This document shows positions 51,938 through 62,157 of a stretch of DNA of 64,000 nt, piece after piece. Each line of letters opens with the position of its first letter. Position 1 is the stretch's first letter. A program made the translations under genes and the position numbers. The notes beneath the pieces are model-generated. The model ran no database searches. It saw nothing but the letters and a program-made list of their open reading frames with translations, and was not told the DNA's origin. Origin of the DNA: Massilia aurea (lineage in GTDB: Bacteria > Pseudomonadota > Gammaproteobacteria > Burkholderiales > Burkholderiaceae_D); NCBI RefSeq assembly GCF_014200505.1, contig NZ_JACHBX010000001.1, forward strand, positions 1,364,001 through 1,428,000. Reading direction: 5' to 3'.

Positions 51938-51940
51938 CCA
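51926..51940. promoter_or_regulatory. LacI-type operator before the TonB receptor gene
   Basis: TGTTAGGCGCAACCA equals the xylX operator TGTTAGCGCAACCA with one extra G in the centre. It overlaps the predicted -35 box. The extra base makes it a 15-base site, as known for some LacI-family operators, but may weaken binding. Confidence 0.6.
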
Positions 51941-52390
51941 TTTTTTGTGATGGCCTGTTGGTAAATACCATTTTTGCTACATAGCACTTGACGCGAGCGC
52001 GTCGTTTGATGTGAATAGGGTAAGGAGCGTGATGGATGCGTGTCCCACTGATGCTGATCAATTGCACCATGCGTGACAGCGATTTCTAGCGCGAGAATCC
52101 GAAATTTGACGTGTATCTGCAACGCGCGCGCAGGCAGGCTACACTAGCCCCGTCATGTGGTTGCTACCTGCCAGAAAGCAGGGCGGAGGCAGTCGAGATG
52201 TCGGTAAATCCGTCAATTTGGCGGCCAGACAGTCTTTACATCCGCCTTTGACGGAAAAATTTGTCATAAAAGCGGGTCAAAACTCACGGAATATCACCCT
52301 TTGCGAACGGCTGTGCGTAAAATACTTATTCAAGGAATTATGCATTTCCGCTATATTTTCAGTTGTATCTCTAAGTCAATGGATATTGCA
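51941..52390. other. Interval before the lipoprotein gene
   Basis: About 450 bases with no supportable gene on either strand. The first part is AT-rich upstream DNA of the TonB receptor. Near 52304-52331 a weak promoter-like pair (TTGCGA then TACTTA, 16 bases apart) could serve the lipoprotein gene. I see no operator-like copy of the LacI site beyond 51940. Confidence 0.4.
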
Positions 52391-52741
52391 ATGATCTATA
52401 TCAAACAAACAGCGCTTACCCTGCGCAACGCAGCCATCGTGGCGACCGCCGTATTCGCCCTGGCCGCGTGCCAGAAGAAGGAAGCGACCGCGCCGGTGCA
52501 GACCCCGGACGTCGCCGGTCCGAATGGCGCCGCCATTGACCCGCACGCAGGCCTGAAATCCGAATCGGCCACCGCCGACGCGGCGGTGCCGGAAACCGGT
52601 CCTGCCGAAGGCGGTACCGCGATCGGCGGCATGGTTGCCGGTCAAGATGCAGACTCGAACAAACCCCGCGACAGCGGTGCTTCAGAACCAACGGGTGGCG
52701 ATGGCGCCACCACGCAGGCAGCGACGCCGCCGGCAAAATAA
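52391..52741 (+). CDS. Small lipoprotein of unknown function
   Basis: A 116-residue protein with a lipoprotein signal: basic n-region MIYIKQTALTLRNAA, hydrophobic core, then lipobox LAAC with the lipidated cysteine at about residue 28, followed by QKKEATAPVQ. The mature part is short, low in structure and rich in Ala, Gly, Pro, Thr and Asp. Other in-frame starts exist at 52379 and 52340, but the 52391 start gives a signal peptide of normal size. It precedes the formate dehydrogenase genes in the same direction. No family is recognised. Confidence 0.65.
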   Translation: MIYIKQTALTLRNAAIVATAVFALAACQKKEATAPVQTPDVAGPNGAAIDPHAGLKSESATADAAVPETGPAEGGTAIGGMVAGQDADSNKPRDSGASEPTGGDGATTQAATPPAK

Positions 52742-52749
52742 TTGCCGGC
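52729..52749 (+). terminator. Hairpin at the end of the lipoprotein gene
   Basis: GCCGGCAA (52729-52736) pairs perfectly with TTGCCGGC (52742-52749) around AATAA, covering the stop codon. No T run follows. It may be a weak terminator or an mRNA-stabilising stem. Confidence 0.45.
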
Positions 52750-52809
52750 GGGTCCAACGGCGCGCACACCGGCGCATGGTGGCGCCGGTAACGGTCAGGA
52801 TGGAAAGAA

Positions 52810-52831
52810 AGCCAGGGCGACGACCCTGGCT
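52810..52831 (+). promoter_or_regulatory. Hairpin in the leader of fdnG
   Basis: AGCCAGGG (52810-52817) pairs perfectly with CCCTGGCT (52824-52831) around CGACGA, 46 bases before the fdnG ATG. No T run follows. It could affect transcription or translation of fdnG; the role is unknown. Confidence 0.45.
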
Positions 52832-52877
52832 GACCCCATTCTGATGTGCGCAATCCATTACTAGCAGGAGAATCTAG

Positions 52878-55800
52878 ATGGGCATGAACAGAAGGCAGTT
52901 CCTCCGCGCAAGCGGTGCGGGACTCGCCGCCTCCACCATCGTCGCGCTCGGCTTCTCGCCGTTGCCGGCGATGGCAGAGACGCGGCACTATAAATTGGCG
53001 AAAGCCAAGGAGACGCGCAACACGTGTCCGTACTGCTCGGTGGGCTGCGGCCTGCTGATGTACAGTCTGGGCGACGGCGCAAAGAACGTTACCTCGGACA
53101 TCATCCACATCGAAGGCGACCCGGATCACCCGGTCAATCGCGGTACGCTGTGCCCGAAAGGCGCCGGCTTGCTCGACTTCATCCATTCGCCGAACCGTCT
53201 CAAGTTCCCGGAAATCCGCGAACCTGGCACCAACGAATGGAAACGCGTTTCCTGGGATGAGGCGATGACGCGCCTGGCCGGCCTGATGAAGGCTGACCGC
53301 GATGCGAACTTCATTCCGACCAACGCCGAAGGCCAGCTGGTCAATCGCTGGACGAGCACGGGTATGCTGTGCGCGTCCGCGTCGAGCAACGAAACGGGCT
53401 ACATCACGCACAAAGCGATGCGTTCGATGGGCATGCTCGTATTCGATAACCAGGCTCGCGTTTGACACGGACCTACGGTGGCCGGTCTGGCCCCGACGTT
53501 CGGACGAGGAGCGATGACCAACCATTGGGTTGACATCAAGAATGCCGATGTTGTACTGATCATGGGCGGCAATGCCGCTGAAGCACACCCATGCGGTTTC
53601 AAATGGGTTATTGAAGCAAAGCATCACAATAAAGCCAAGCTGGTCGTGGTCGACCCGCGCTTTACGCGTTCGGCCGCCATGAGCGACTATTACGCACCGA
53701 TCCGCGCTGGCTCGGACATCGCCTTCCTGGGCGGCGTCCTGAACTATCTGCTGACCAACAACAAGATCCAGACCGAATACGTCCGGAGCTACACCAACGC
53801 CCCGTTCATCGTGAACGAAGGCTTCGACTTCCAGGACGGTCTGTTCTCGGGCTATGACGAAGCCAAGCGTCGCTACAGCAATGAAAGCTGGGGCTACGAA
53901 ATGGGTGAAGACGGTTACGCCAAGGTCGATCCGACCATGGAACACCCGCGTTGCGTGCTGCAAGTGATGAAGCGCCACTATTCGCGCTACACGCCTGAGC
54001 AGGTCAGCAAGATCACCGGCACCCCGGTCAAGCAATTCCTGAAGGTCTGCGAATACATCGCGTCGACTGCCCAGCCGGGCCGTGCGATGACGATCCTGTA
54101 CGCACTGGGCTGGACCCAGCACAGCCAGGGTAGCCAGATCATCCGTACCGGCGCGATCATGCAGCTGCTGTTGGGTAACGTCGGTATCGCCGGCGGTGGC
54201 CTGAATGCACTGCGCGGTCACTCCAACATCCAGGGTCTGACCGACCTGGGTCTGCTGTCGAACTCGCTGCCAGGCTATCTGTCGCTGGCAACGGATAAAG
54301 AGCAGGACCTGGAAACGTACTACAAGCCGCGCGCACTGAAGCCTTTGCGTCCAAACCAGATGAGCTACTGGCAGAACTATCCCAAGTTCTTCGTCAGCCT
54401 GCAAAAAGCCTGGTGGGGCGATGCCGCGACCAAAGAGAACAACTGGGCCTTCGACTACTTGCCGAAAATCGACAAGCTGTACGACGTGCTGCAGGCATTT
54501 GAATTGATGGGTCAAGGTAAATTGAACGGTTACATCTGCCAGGGCTTCAACCCGGTCGGATCGTTCCCGAACAAGAAGAAGATCATCGCCGGTCTGTCGA
54601 AGCTGAAGTTCCTGGTGACGATGGATCCGCTCAACACCGAAACGTCCGAGTTCTGGAAGAACTTCGGCGAGTCGAACGACGTCGATCCAAGCAAGATCCA
54701 GACGACCGTGTTCCGCCTGCCTACGACGTGCTTCGCCGAGGAAGACGGTTCGCTGTCGAACTCGAGCCGCTGGCTGCAGTGGCACTGGAAGGGCGCCGAA
54801 GCGCCGTACGAGTGCAAGCCGGACATCGAGATCATCGCCGACCTGTTCTCGCGCATGAAGAACCTCTATCTGAAAGATGGCGGTGCCTTCTCGGATCCGA
54901 TCACCAAGCTGTCGTGGCCGTACAAGATTCCTCACAGCCCTTCTGCCGAAGAGCTGGCCAAGGAATTCAACGGCAAGGCGCTGGCCGATATCTATGACGC
55001 AAAAGATCCGACCAAGCTCATCCTGAAGGCAGGCGAGCAGGTGCCGGGCTTTGGCGTGCTGCGCGACGATGGCAGCACCGCGAGCGGTTGCTGGGTGTAT
55101 GCCGGCGCATGGACGCAGGCAGGCAACCAGATGGCGCGCCGCGACAATGCGGACCCATACAACATCGGACAAACGCTGGGTTGGGCCTGGGCCTGGCCGG
55201 CGAACCGCCGCGTGCTGTACAACGCTGCGTCGACCGATCCAAAGACGGGCAAGCCGTGGAATCCTGCGCTGAACCTGATCTCGTGGAACGGTACGGCCTG
55301 GACTGGTTCGGATATTCCGGACATCCGTCCTGACGCCGATCCGGCCGAAGAGAACCGTACGCAGCCGTTCATCATGACGTCTGAAGGTGTGGCGCGTCTG
55401 TTCGCACCAACCGGCATGGCCGAAGGTCCGCTGCCGGAGCACTACGAGCCGTTCGAGTCGCCGTTCCCGGTCAATCCGATGCACCCGAAAAACCCGCTTG
55501 CCCGCGCCAATCCGGCGGCCCGCGTGTTCAAGGGCGACATGGAAGCGTTCGGTACGGCCAAGGACTTCCCGTACGTCGCGACCAGCTACCGCTTGACCGA
55601 GCACTTCCACTACTGGACCAAGAACGTTGTCTCCAACGCGATTATCCAGCCACAGCAGTTCGTGGAAATCGGTGAAGAGCTGGCCAAGGCCAAGGGCATC
55701 ACGAATGGCGATATGGTCAAGGTGTCGTCGATGCGCGGCTTCATCAAGGCCAAGTGCCTGGTGACCAAGCGTATTCCGCAACTCGATTGCGATGGCATGA

Positions 55801-55952
55801 AGGTCGATACAGTGGGTCTGCCGAACCACTGGGGCTTTGTCGGTGTGGCCAAGCCGGGCTTCCTGGTCAATACGCTGACCCCGTTCGTGGGCGATGCAAA
55901 TACCCAGACCCCGGAATTCAAGTCGTTCCTGGTCAATATCGAAAGGGTCTAA
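52878..55952 (+). CDS. fdnG: Selenocysteine-containing formate dehydrogenase-N/O, catalytic alpha subunit
   Basis: One gene of 1024 residues in which codon 196 is TGA (53463-53465) and is read as selenocysteine; the frame continues unbroken to 55952. E. coli FdnG is about the same length and has selenocysteine at residue 196. The N terminus carries a twin-arginine signal (MNRRQFLRASGAGLAASTIV), so the enzyme is exported folded to the periplasmic side. Cysteines 50, 53, 57 and 92 bind a [4Fe-4S] cluster (TCPYCSVGC and GTLCPKG). The rest binds the bis-MGD molybdenum cofactor. It oxidises formate to CO2 and passes electrons to FdnH. Start ATG has an AGGAGAATC site. Confidence 0.95.
53463..53502 (+). 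promoter_or_regulatory. SECIS element of fdnG with the selenocysteine TGA
   Basis: Directly after the TGA the mRNA can fold into a stem-loop whose tip is GGCC-GGTCT-GGCC (53480-53492). The apical GGUCU is the SelB-binding loop known from E. coli fdhF and fdnG. The position, 15 bases after the TGA, is also as in E. coli. The lower stem pairs less clearly (ACGG with CCGA region). Confidence 0.85.
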
Positions 55953-55955
55953 ACA

Positions 55956-56885
55956 ATGTCTTCATTACAATCTCTCGATATTGCGGCGCGTTCGGCAACC
56001 ACCACGCAGTCGCCGGTGGCCCGTACGCACAAGCCGGAAGTGGCCAAGCTGATCGACGTGTCCAGCTGCATCGGCTGCAAGGCATGCCAGGTGGCGTGCA
56101 TGCAGTGGAACGATCTGCGCGATGAAATCGGCGAAAACCACGGTACCTACGACAACCCGATCGACCTGACGCCACAGTCGTGGACCGTCATGAAGTTCTC
56201 GGAAGTCGTGACCAAGTCCCCGGACGAAGGCGATCGCCTGGAGTGGCTGATCCGCAAGGACGGCTGCATGCACTGCGACGAGCCAGGCTGCCTGAAGGCC
56301 TGCCCGGCGCCGGGCGCGATCGTCAAGTACACGAACGGTATCGTTGACTTCATCAGCGAAAACTGCATCGGCTGCGGCTATTGCGTCGCCGGCTGCCCGT
56401 TCGATGTGCCACGCATCAGCAAGGTGGACTCGAAGGCCTACAAATGCTCACTGTGCGCCGACCGCGTTGCAGTGAACATGGAACCGGCCTGCGTGAAGAT
56501 CTGTCCAACTGGCGCCATCCGTTTTGGCACCAAGGAAGACATGATCGAGTACGCGGGTGACCGCGTGGTCGACCTGAAGGAGCGTGGTTACAAGAACGCC
56601 GGTTTGTACAACCCGGCCGGTGTGGGCGGCACGCACGTGATGTACGTGCTGCAGCACGCGGACAAGCCGAACCTGTATGCCGGCCTGCCAGAAAACCCGA
56701 CCATCAGCCCGACAGTGGCGCTGTGGAAGGGTATCGCCAAGCCGCTGGGTGTGGCTGCAATGGTCGGCGCTGCTGTGGCCGGCTTCTTCCACTACATGAA
56801 GGTTGGCCCGATCGAGACGCACCACGACGAACCCGATGTTCAGCCGACGCCTGGTCCCGACCAGCGCGACGGCGAACGGGTATAA
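55956..56885 (+). CDS. fdnH: Formate dehydrogenase-N/O, iron-sulfur beta subunit
   Basis: A 309-residue electron-transfer subunit. Sixteen cysteines in four ferredoxin-like sets hold four [4Fe-4S] clusters: [55 protein letters not shown] and [27 protein letters not shown] single C-terminal membrane helix ([19 protein letters not shown]) anchors it with the clusters on the periplasmic side. It starts 4 bases after fdnG and passes electrons from FdnG to the cytochrome b subunit FdnI, 10 bases downstream. Confidence 0.95.
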   Translation: MSSLQSLDIAARSATTTQSPVARTHKPEVAKLIDVSSCIGCKACQVACMQWNDLRDEIGENHGTYDNPIDLTPQSWTVMKFSEVVTKSPDEGDRLEWLIRKDGCMHCDEPGCLKACPAPGAIVKYTNGIVDFISENCIGCGYCVAGCPFDVPRISKVDSKAYKCSLCADRVAVNMEPACVKICPTGAIRFGTKEDMIEYAGDRVVDLKERGYKNAGLYNPAGVGGTHVMYVLQHADKPNLYAGLPENPTISPTVALWKGIAKPLGVAAMVGAAVAGFFHYMKVGPIETHHDEPDVQPTPGPDQRDGERV

Positions 56886-56895
56886 GGAGAAGACC

Positions 56896-57525
56896 ATGTT
56901 TATCACTCGCTATCGCGACATGACGCGCATGAACCACTGGGCCGTGGCTCTGTTGTTCATCTGCGCCGGATTGACTGGCCTTGCCTTGTTCCATCCGTCG
57001 ATGTACTTCTTCTCCATGTTCTTCGGTGGTGGACAGTGGACCCGTATCCTGCATCCGTTCTTCGGTTTGCTGATGGTGCTGGGTTTCGTGTTCCTGTTCT
57101 TCGCCGTGGTACGTGACAACTTCTGGACCAAGACCGATACGGCCTGGGTCAAGAAGGCGCCGGAACTCCTCAAGGGTAACGAGCACGCGATGCCGCCTGT
57201 ACACAAGTACAATGCGGGCCAGAAAGCAGTGTTCTGGATCTTTGCCGTGAGCCTGGTGCTGCTGTTGATCACTGGCTTCATGTTCTGGCAACCATGGTTC
57301 GCGGACTTCTTCCCGATTCCGCTGCGTCGTTTCGCGATGCTGGTGCACGCGGCTTCGGCCCTCGCACTGGTGCTGAGCGTGATCATGCACGTGTACGCCG
57401 CTATCTGGGTCAAGGGCTCGTTCCGCGCCATGACCCGTGGCACCGTGCACGAGGACTGGGCGAAGTCGCACCACCCGCTGTGGTACAAGGAAGTGGCAGA
57501 GGACGCCAAGCGCAACAAGCGCTAA
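56896..57525 (+). CDS. fdnI: Formate dehydrogenase-N/O, cytochrome b556 gamma subunit
   Basis: A 209-residue inner-membrane protein with four hydrophobic segments. Probable haem-ligand histidines are in MNHWAVALLFICAG, RILHPFFGLLMVLGF and MLVHAASALALVLSVIMHVYAA. It passes electrons from FdnH to quinone. The ATG at 56896 has an AAGGAGAAG site; an in-frame start inside fdnH is rejected. A REP-like repeat separates it from fdhE. Confidence 0.93.
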   Translation: MFITRYRDMTRMNHWAVALLFICAGLTGLALFHPSMYFFSMFFGGGQWTRILHPFFGLLMVLGFVFLFFAVVRDNFWTKTDTAWVKKAPELLKGNEHAMPPVHKYNAGQKAVFWIFAVSLVLLLITGFMFWQPWFADFFPIPLRRFAMLVHAASALALVLSVIMHVYAAIWVKGSFRAMTRGTVHEDWAKSHHPLWYKEVAEDAKRNKR

Positions 57526-57562
57526 CGTAGTATTGTTGCTCTTCTGAGTCAGCTTCAAAACT

Positions 57563-57646
57563 GTCGTTCCCGCGCAGGCGGGAACCTCAGTGTGCATGCG
57601 GTTCGATTCGCTGGCACACTTGGGTTCCCGTCTCCGCGGGAACGAC
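57563..57646. repeat. REP/BIME-type repeat pair between fdnI and fdhE
   Basis: Two small palindromes face each other: GTTCCCGC-GCAG-GCGGGAAC (57566-57585) and GTTCCCG-TCTCC-GCGGGAAC (near 57624-57643). The outer ends GTCGTTCCCGCG and CGCGGGAACGAC are perfect inverted repeats. This is the widespread GTCGTTCCCGC family of extragenic palindromes. It sits 38 bases after fdnI and may protect the upstream mRNA or reduce read-through into fdhE. Confidence 0.8.
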
Positions 57647-57706
57647 GTTCTTTGGCAGCTTGAACCGTATTGCCGTTGCAAGAATTCAATAGGAAGCATC
57701 CTTTCC

Positions 57707-58738
57707 ATGAGCATTACCAAAGCCTCAAAGCTGCTCAGCCCCGAAGAAATCGCTGTCCGGGCTGGCGAGCAAATGCCGTATATCCAACTCCCGGTGCGCC
57801 GCGAGTTGTTCTCCGCCCGTGCCACCCGACTGCGCCAGCTGGCGCCGGGGCACGCGATGCACGACTTCTTGCTGTTTGCCGCCGAACTGGCCGCCGTCCA
57901 GCACGAAGTCCTGCAGGATTACCCGACTGTCACGCTGCCGACGCTGGACGACCTGGCCGCCGCCGCGCGCGCCGCCCAGGCACCGGTCCCGGCGCCGCTG
58001 TGGCCGCGCGATCCGGTCTGGCGCAGCGCGATGCGCCGCATGCTGGAGCTCTTGACCCCGCGTCTGGCGGGCAGCCCGGCGCAAGCTGCCGTGCAAGCCC
58101 TTCTGGCCGCCGGCGACGACCATCTGGAAGGCCAGGCCGAACTGCTGCTGCAGGGCGCGGCGGGTCTGGACATGAGCGCCGCACCGCTGGTGGCGGCCGG
58201 TGTGCAGGTGTACTGGACGAACATGGTCCTGGCGATCCAGGAAGCGTATGGCGCCGCGCGCCAGCAGCCATACGGCCGCACGCTCGACATGACGACCTGC
58301 CCATGCTGCGGCAGCCTGCCGACGTCGTCGATCACGCGCGTTGACCAGACCGGCAGCAACTTCCGCTATCTGCACTGCTCGCTGTGCTCCGCGCAGTGGC
58401 ACATGGTGCGGGTCAAGTGCAGCCACTGCGAAAGCACCAAGGGCATCCACTACCATTCACTCGAAGCGCTGGCCACCGATGGCGCCGTGCAGGACGCGTC
58501 GCAGGCATCGGTCCAAGCCGAAACGTGCGACGAGTGCCATCACTACATCAAGATCGTGCGCATGGAGCGTGAGCTCAATGTCGATCCGGTGGCCGACGAC
58601 CTGGCGTCGCTGACGCTGGACATCCTGGTGTCCGAAGCGGGCTACGAGGCGCATGGCGTCAACCTGCTGCTGCTGTCGGGCGGCGAGGAAGCACCGGGCG
58701 AACCGGCCATCGCTCCACCATCGAACCGGAGTAATTGA
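57707..58738 (+). CDS. fdhE: Formate dehydrogenase accessory protein FdhE
   Basis: A 343-residue cytoplasmic maturation factor for formate dehydrogenases. The C-terminal half has the four-cysteine-pair iron (rubredoxin-like) sites: TTCPCCGSLPTSS, YLHCSLCSAQWHMVRVKCSHCES and AETCDECHHYIKIV. FdhE is needed for activity of FdnGHI-type enzymes and interacts with the catalytic subunit. The ATG at 57707 has an AGGAAG site (57691-57696). Its stop TGA overlaps the region just before selA, whose ATG follows 2 bases later, so fdhE-selA-selB are likely one transcript. Confidence 0.9.
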   Translation: MSITKASKLLSPEEIAVRAGEQMPYIQLPVRRELFSARATRLRQLAPGHAMHDFLLFAAELAAVQHEVLQDYPTVTLPTLDDLAAAARAAQAPVPAPLWPRDPVWRSAMRRMLELLTPRLAGSPAQAAVQALLAAGDDHLEGQAELLLQGAAGLDMSAAPLVAAGVQVYWTNMVLAIQEAYGAARQQPYGRTLDMTTCPCCGSLPTSSITRVDQTGSNFRYLHCSLCSAQWHMVRVKCSHCESTKGIHYHSLEALATDGAVQDASQASVQAETCDECHHYIKIVRMERELNVDPVADDLASLTLDILVSEAGYEAHGVNLLLLSGGEEAPGEPAIAPPSNRSN

Positions 58739-58740
58739 TC

Positions 58741-60198
58741 ATGTCGCTCAACGAGTCCGTGGTCCACGGCTCGAAGGCGTCAGTCAAGGATCTGCCTTCG
58801 ATCGATAAACTGCTGCGTTTGCCATCGGTGCAGGCGCAACTTTCTGCCCACGGCCACACGCTGGTCGCCGGGCAGGCACGCGCGCTGGTCGACGACCTGC
58901 GCGCGCAAGCGCTGGCTGGCGTGCTCGCGGCAAGCGCAGTAACGCCCGATGCGCTGGGCGGAGCGCTGGCCGAGCGCATCGCTGCGCGGATCGCGCCGCG
59001 CATGCGCCGCGTGATCAACCTGACCGGTACGGTCATCCATACCAATCTGGGCCGCTCGGTACTGCCGGACGTGGCGATCCGCCACCTGACGGCCATGATG
59101 GCCGGCCCGAACAATCTCGAATACAACCTCGACACTGGCTCACGGGGCGATCGCGACAGCATCGTCGAAGGCTTGCTGTGCGAAATCACCGGTGCCGAGG
59201 CGGCGACGGTGGTCAACAACAATGCCGCGGCGGTATTGCTGTCGCTGGCCGCACTGAGCGGCGGACGCGAAGCGATCATCTCGCGCGGCGAACTGGTGGA
59301 AATCGGCGGCGCCTTCCGCATGCCGGACGTGATGGACAGCGCGGGCGCGCGCATGGTCGAGGTAGGAACTACCAACCGCACGCACCTGGCAGACTACGAG
59401 CGCGCGATCACCGAGCGCACGGCGATGCTGATCAAGGTCCACACCAGCAACTACATGGTGCAGGGCTTTACCAGTGCGGTGAGCGAGGCCGAACTGGCGC
59501 CGCTGGCCCGCGCCCGCGGCGTGGCGCTGGTGTCGGACCTGGGCAGCGGCTCGCTGATCGACATGGGCAAGTACGGCTTGCCGCAGGAACCAACGCCGCA
59601 GCAGATGCTGGCGGACGGCTGCGACGTGGTCATGTTCTCGGGCGACAAATTGCTGGGCGGCCCGCAGGCGGGCCTGATCGTCGGCACGCGCGAACACATC
59701 GGGCGCATCCGCAAGTTTCCAATGAAGCGCGCGCTGCGCCTGTCCAAGCTGCCGCTGGCGGCGCTGGAAGCGACCTTGCAGCTGTACCTGCAACCTGAAC
59801 TGCTCGTGCATGAATTGCCGACGCTGCGCTGGCTGACCCGCACGCAGGAGCAGGTGGCCGTGGCCGCAAACGCGATCCTGGAACCGCTGCGCGCTGCGCT
59901 GGCGCCGCGCTATACCGTCACGCTCGAACCGATGCTCAGCCAGATCGGCTCGGGTTCGCTGCCGATCGACCGCCTGCCATCGTGCGGGCTGGCGATCGCA
60001 CCGGTCCTGTCCGGCAAGCGCGGCATGGGCACGGCGCTCGACGCGTTGTCAGACGCACTGCGCGGTCTACCGGCGCCGATCATCGGCCGGATTGCCGACG
60101 ATCGTGTGCTGCTTGATTGCCGCTGCGTCGACGATCCGAGCGAGGTCATCAATCAATTGGCCGGCCTGCGCCTGGCCATCATCGGAGAAGTTGCATGA
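58741..60198 (+). CDS. selA: L-seryl-tRNA(Sec) selenium transferase
   Basis: A 485-residue PLP enzyme that converts seryl-tRNA(Sec) to selenocysteyl-tRNA(Sec) with selenophosphate. The PLP lysine is K303 in [66 protein letters not shown] and [12 protein letters not shown] are family texts. The ATG at 58741 has GGAG upstream; a TTG two codons earlier is less likely. Its stop overlaps selB (ATGA at 60195-60198). Selenophosphate synthetase (selD) is not in the window. Confidence 0.95.
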   Translation: MSLNESVVHGSKASVKDLPSIDKLLRLPSVQAQLSAHGHTLVAGQARALVDDLRAQALAGVLAASAVTPDALGGALAERIAARIAPRMRRVINLTGTVIHTNLGRSVLPDVAIRHLTAMMAGPNNLEYNLDTGSRGDRDSIVEGLLCEITGAEAATVVNNNAAAVLLSLAALSGGREAIISRGELVEIGGAFRMPDVMDSAGARMVEVGTTNRTHLADYERAITERTAMLIKVHTSNYMVQGFTSAVSEAELAPLARARGVALVSDLGSGSLIDMGKYGLPQEPTPQQMLADGCDVVMFSGDKLLGGPQAGLIVGTREHIGRIRKFPMKRALRLSKLPLAALEATLQLYLQPELLVHELPTLRWLTRTQEQVAVAANAILEPLRAALAPRYTVTLEPMLSQIGSGSLPIDRLPSCGLAIAPVLSGKRGMGTALDALSDALRGLPAPIIGRIADDRVLLDCRCVDDPSEVINQLAGLRLAIIGEVA

Positions 60199-62114
60199 TT
60201 GTCGGCACTGCAGGCCACATCGACCACGGCAAGACGGCGCTGGTGCGCGCGCTGACGGGCATCGACGCCGACCGGCTGCCGGAAGAAAAACGGCGCGGCA
60301 TCACCATCGAGCTCGGCTACGCCTGGATGCCGCTGGAAGACGGCCGCCGCATCGGTTTCGTCGACGTGCCGGGCCACGAAAAGCTGGTACGCACGATGGT
60401 GGCCGGCGCCAGCGGCATCGACTTCGGCTTGCTGCTGATCGCAGCGGACGACGGCCCTATGCCGCAGACGATCGAGCACGCAACCATTCTGTCGCTGCTG
60501 GGCGTGCGCCGTGGCGCGGCCGTGATCACCAAGATCGACCGCGTGGAGCCGGCGCGCGTCGCCGAGACCGAAGCGCGCGTACGCGCGCTGCTGGCCAGCA
60601 GCGGGCTGGATGAGTATCCGGTGCTGCACGTCTCGAGCGTGCGCGGCGACGGCATCGACGCCTTGCGCGCTGATCTGGTCGACGCACTGGCCGCTGCGCC
60701 GGGCGACGGCGTGGAGGGCGCAGGTTTCCGTATGGGCCTGGACCGTGCCTTCACGCTGGATGGCGTCGGCACCGTCGTGGCCGGCAGCGTCTCGGCGGGC
60801 GGCGTGACGATCGGCGACGCGTTGTCGCTGGCGGCCTCGCCGGACGACACGTACCGCGTGCGCAGCCTGCAGGTACACAGCCGCGCGGCGCAGGCTGCCG
60901 AAGCGGGCCAGCGCTGCGCCGTGGGCCTGGCGGGCCTGGAACGCACGGACGAACTGCGCGGCCAGGTGCTGTGCGATCCGGCCATTGCGCTCACCACGCA
61001 GCGGATCGATGTCTGGCTGCAGGTGGCCGCCACCGAAGACAAGGCGCTCCGTTCGGGCACGCTCGTGTACCTGCACGCAGCGACCCAGGATTGCCTGGCG
61101 ACGGTGGCCGTGCTGGGCCAGCCGTCGATTGCCCCGGGCGCCGGCGCACCGGCCCAGCTCGTGCTGCACAAGCCGGCCAATGTCTGGCATGGCGACCGTT
61201 TTATCCTGCGAGACGCGTCGGCGGTGCGCACGGTGGCCGGTGGCCAGGTGCTCGATCCGCTAGGGCCGATTCGTTATCGCCAGACGCCCGAGCGCCTGGC
61301 GTACCTGGAAACGCAGCGCGCGGTTGATCCACTGACGCGCCTGCTGGGCGCGCTGGCGCAGGCGCAGTACGGCGTCAATGGCGCCACCTGGCTGCGCAGC
61401 AGCGGCCTGGCCCGCTGGCCGTTCGACCTGGCCAGCGTGCCCGACATCGTCGTGGGCGCTGGCGGCGAGTGGCTGATCGCCCGCGCGCGCCTGGATGAAG
61501 CGCAGGCCGGCCTGCTGGCGGCCTTGCGTGACTTCCACGACAAGTACCCGGATGAAATCGGCCCCGATGTGCAGCGCGCCCGCCGTCTGGCGGCGCCGCG
61601 CATGCCCGAGGCCTTGTGGCTGCAGCTGACGGGCCACATGATCGAGGCCGGCGTGCTCGCCCGCCGGAATGGCTTCCTGCATTTGCCCGAGCACGGCGTG
61701 GCATTGCGCGCGGCCGAGCAGATCGTGGCCGAGCACGCACTGCCGATGCTGCGCGAAGGGCGCTTCGATCCGCCATGGGTGCGTGACATTGCGTTGCAGG
61801 CCCGGTTGCCTGAAGCGCAAGTGCGCCAGGTACTGGGCCGCATGGCGCGCGGCGGCGACGTGTATCAGGTGGTCAAGGACCTGTTCTATCATCCGGCCGT
61901 GATGCACGAGCTGGCAGCGCTGGCAAGGAAGCTCGCCGCGGAAGAAGCGGGTGGCCAGGTCACGGCGGCACGGTTCCGCGACCTGACGGGCCTGGGACGC
62001 AAGCGCGCGATCCAGATCCTGGAGTTCTTTGACCGCATCGGATTGCTGCGCCGCGTGGGCGACGTGCACCTGCTGCGGCCGGGAACGTTGCTGTTTTCCG
62101 AGAAATCACCGTGA
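60195..62114 (+). CDS. selB: Selenocysteine-specific elongation factor SelB
   Basis: A 639-residue GTPase that delivers selenocysteyl-tRNA to the ribosome at UGA codons carrying a SECIS loop. It starts [22 protein letters not shown] (G1), continues with [12 protein letters not shown] (switch I), [18 protein letters not shown] (G3) and the G4 text [10 protein letters not shown]. Elongation-factor beta-barrel domains follow. Residues ~380-639 contain four winged helices that bind SECIS RNA (for example [20 protein letters not shown] near the end). Length is close to the 614 residues of E. coli SelB. Confidence 0.95.
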   Translation: MIVGTAGHIDHGKTALVRALTGIDADRLPEEKRRGITIELGYAWMPLEDGRRIGFVDVPGHEKLVRTMVAGASGIDFGLLLIAADDGPMPQTIEHATILSLLGVRRGAAVITKIDRVEPARVAETEARVRALLASSGLDEYPVLHVSSVRGDGIDALRADLVDALAAAPGDGVEGAGFRMGLDRAFTLDGVGTVVAGSVSAGGVTIGDALSLAASPDDTYRVRSLQVHSRAAQAAEAGQRCAVGLAGLERTDELRGQVLCDPAIALTTQRIDVWLQVAATEDKALRSGTLVYLHAATQDCLATVAVLGQPSIAPGAGAPAQLVLHKPANVWHGDRFILRDASAVRTVAGGQVLDPLGPIRYRQTPERLAYLETQRAVDPLTRLLGALAQAQYGVNGATWLRSSGLARWPFDLASVPDIVVGAGGEWLIARARLDEAQAGLLAALRDFHDKYPDEIGPDVQRARRLAAPRMPEALWLQLTGHMIEAGVLARRNGFLHLPEHGVALRAAEQIVAEHALPMLREGRFDPPWVRDIALQARLPEAQVRQVLGRMARGGDVYQVVKDLFYHPAVMHELAALARKLAAEEAGGQVTAARFRDLTGLGRKRAIQILEFFDRIGLLRRVGDVHLLRPGTLLFSEKSP

Positions 62115-62116
62115 GC

Positions 62117-62146
62117 CTGACGCAATCTTTCCGGACAAGGTAAAAT
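62117..62146 (+). promoter_or_regulatory. Probable promoter of the tRNA-Sec gene
   Basis: CTGACG (62117-62122) and TAAAAT (62141-62146) are separated by 18 bases and match four and five bases of the sigma70 consensus. Transcription would start near 62153, just before the mature 5' end at 62158. Confidence 0.5.
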
Positions 62147-62157
62147 CGCGGCTCAAC

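Noticed and set aside
52878..53465. A broken fdnG gene, cut by a nonsense mutation or frameshift.
   Set aside because: The stop is TGA at residue 196, the known selenocysteine position, with a SECIS loop and selA, selB and selC nearby.
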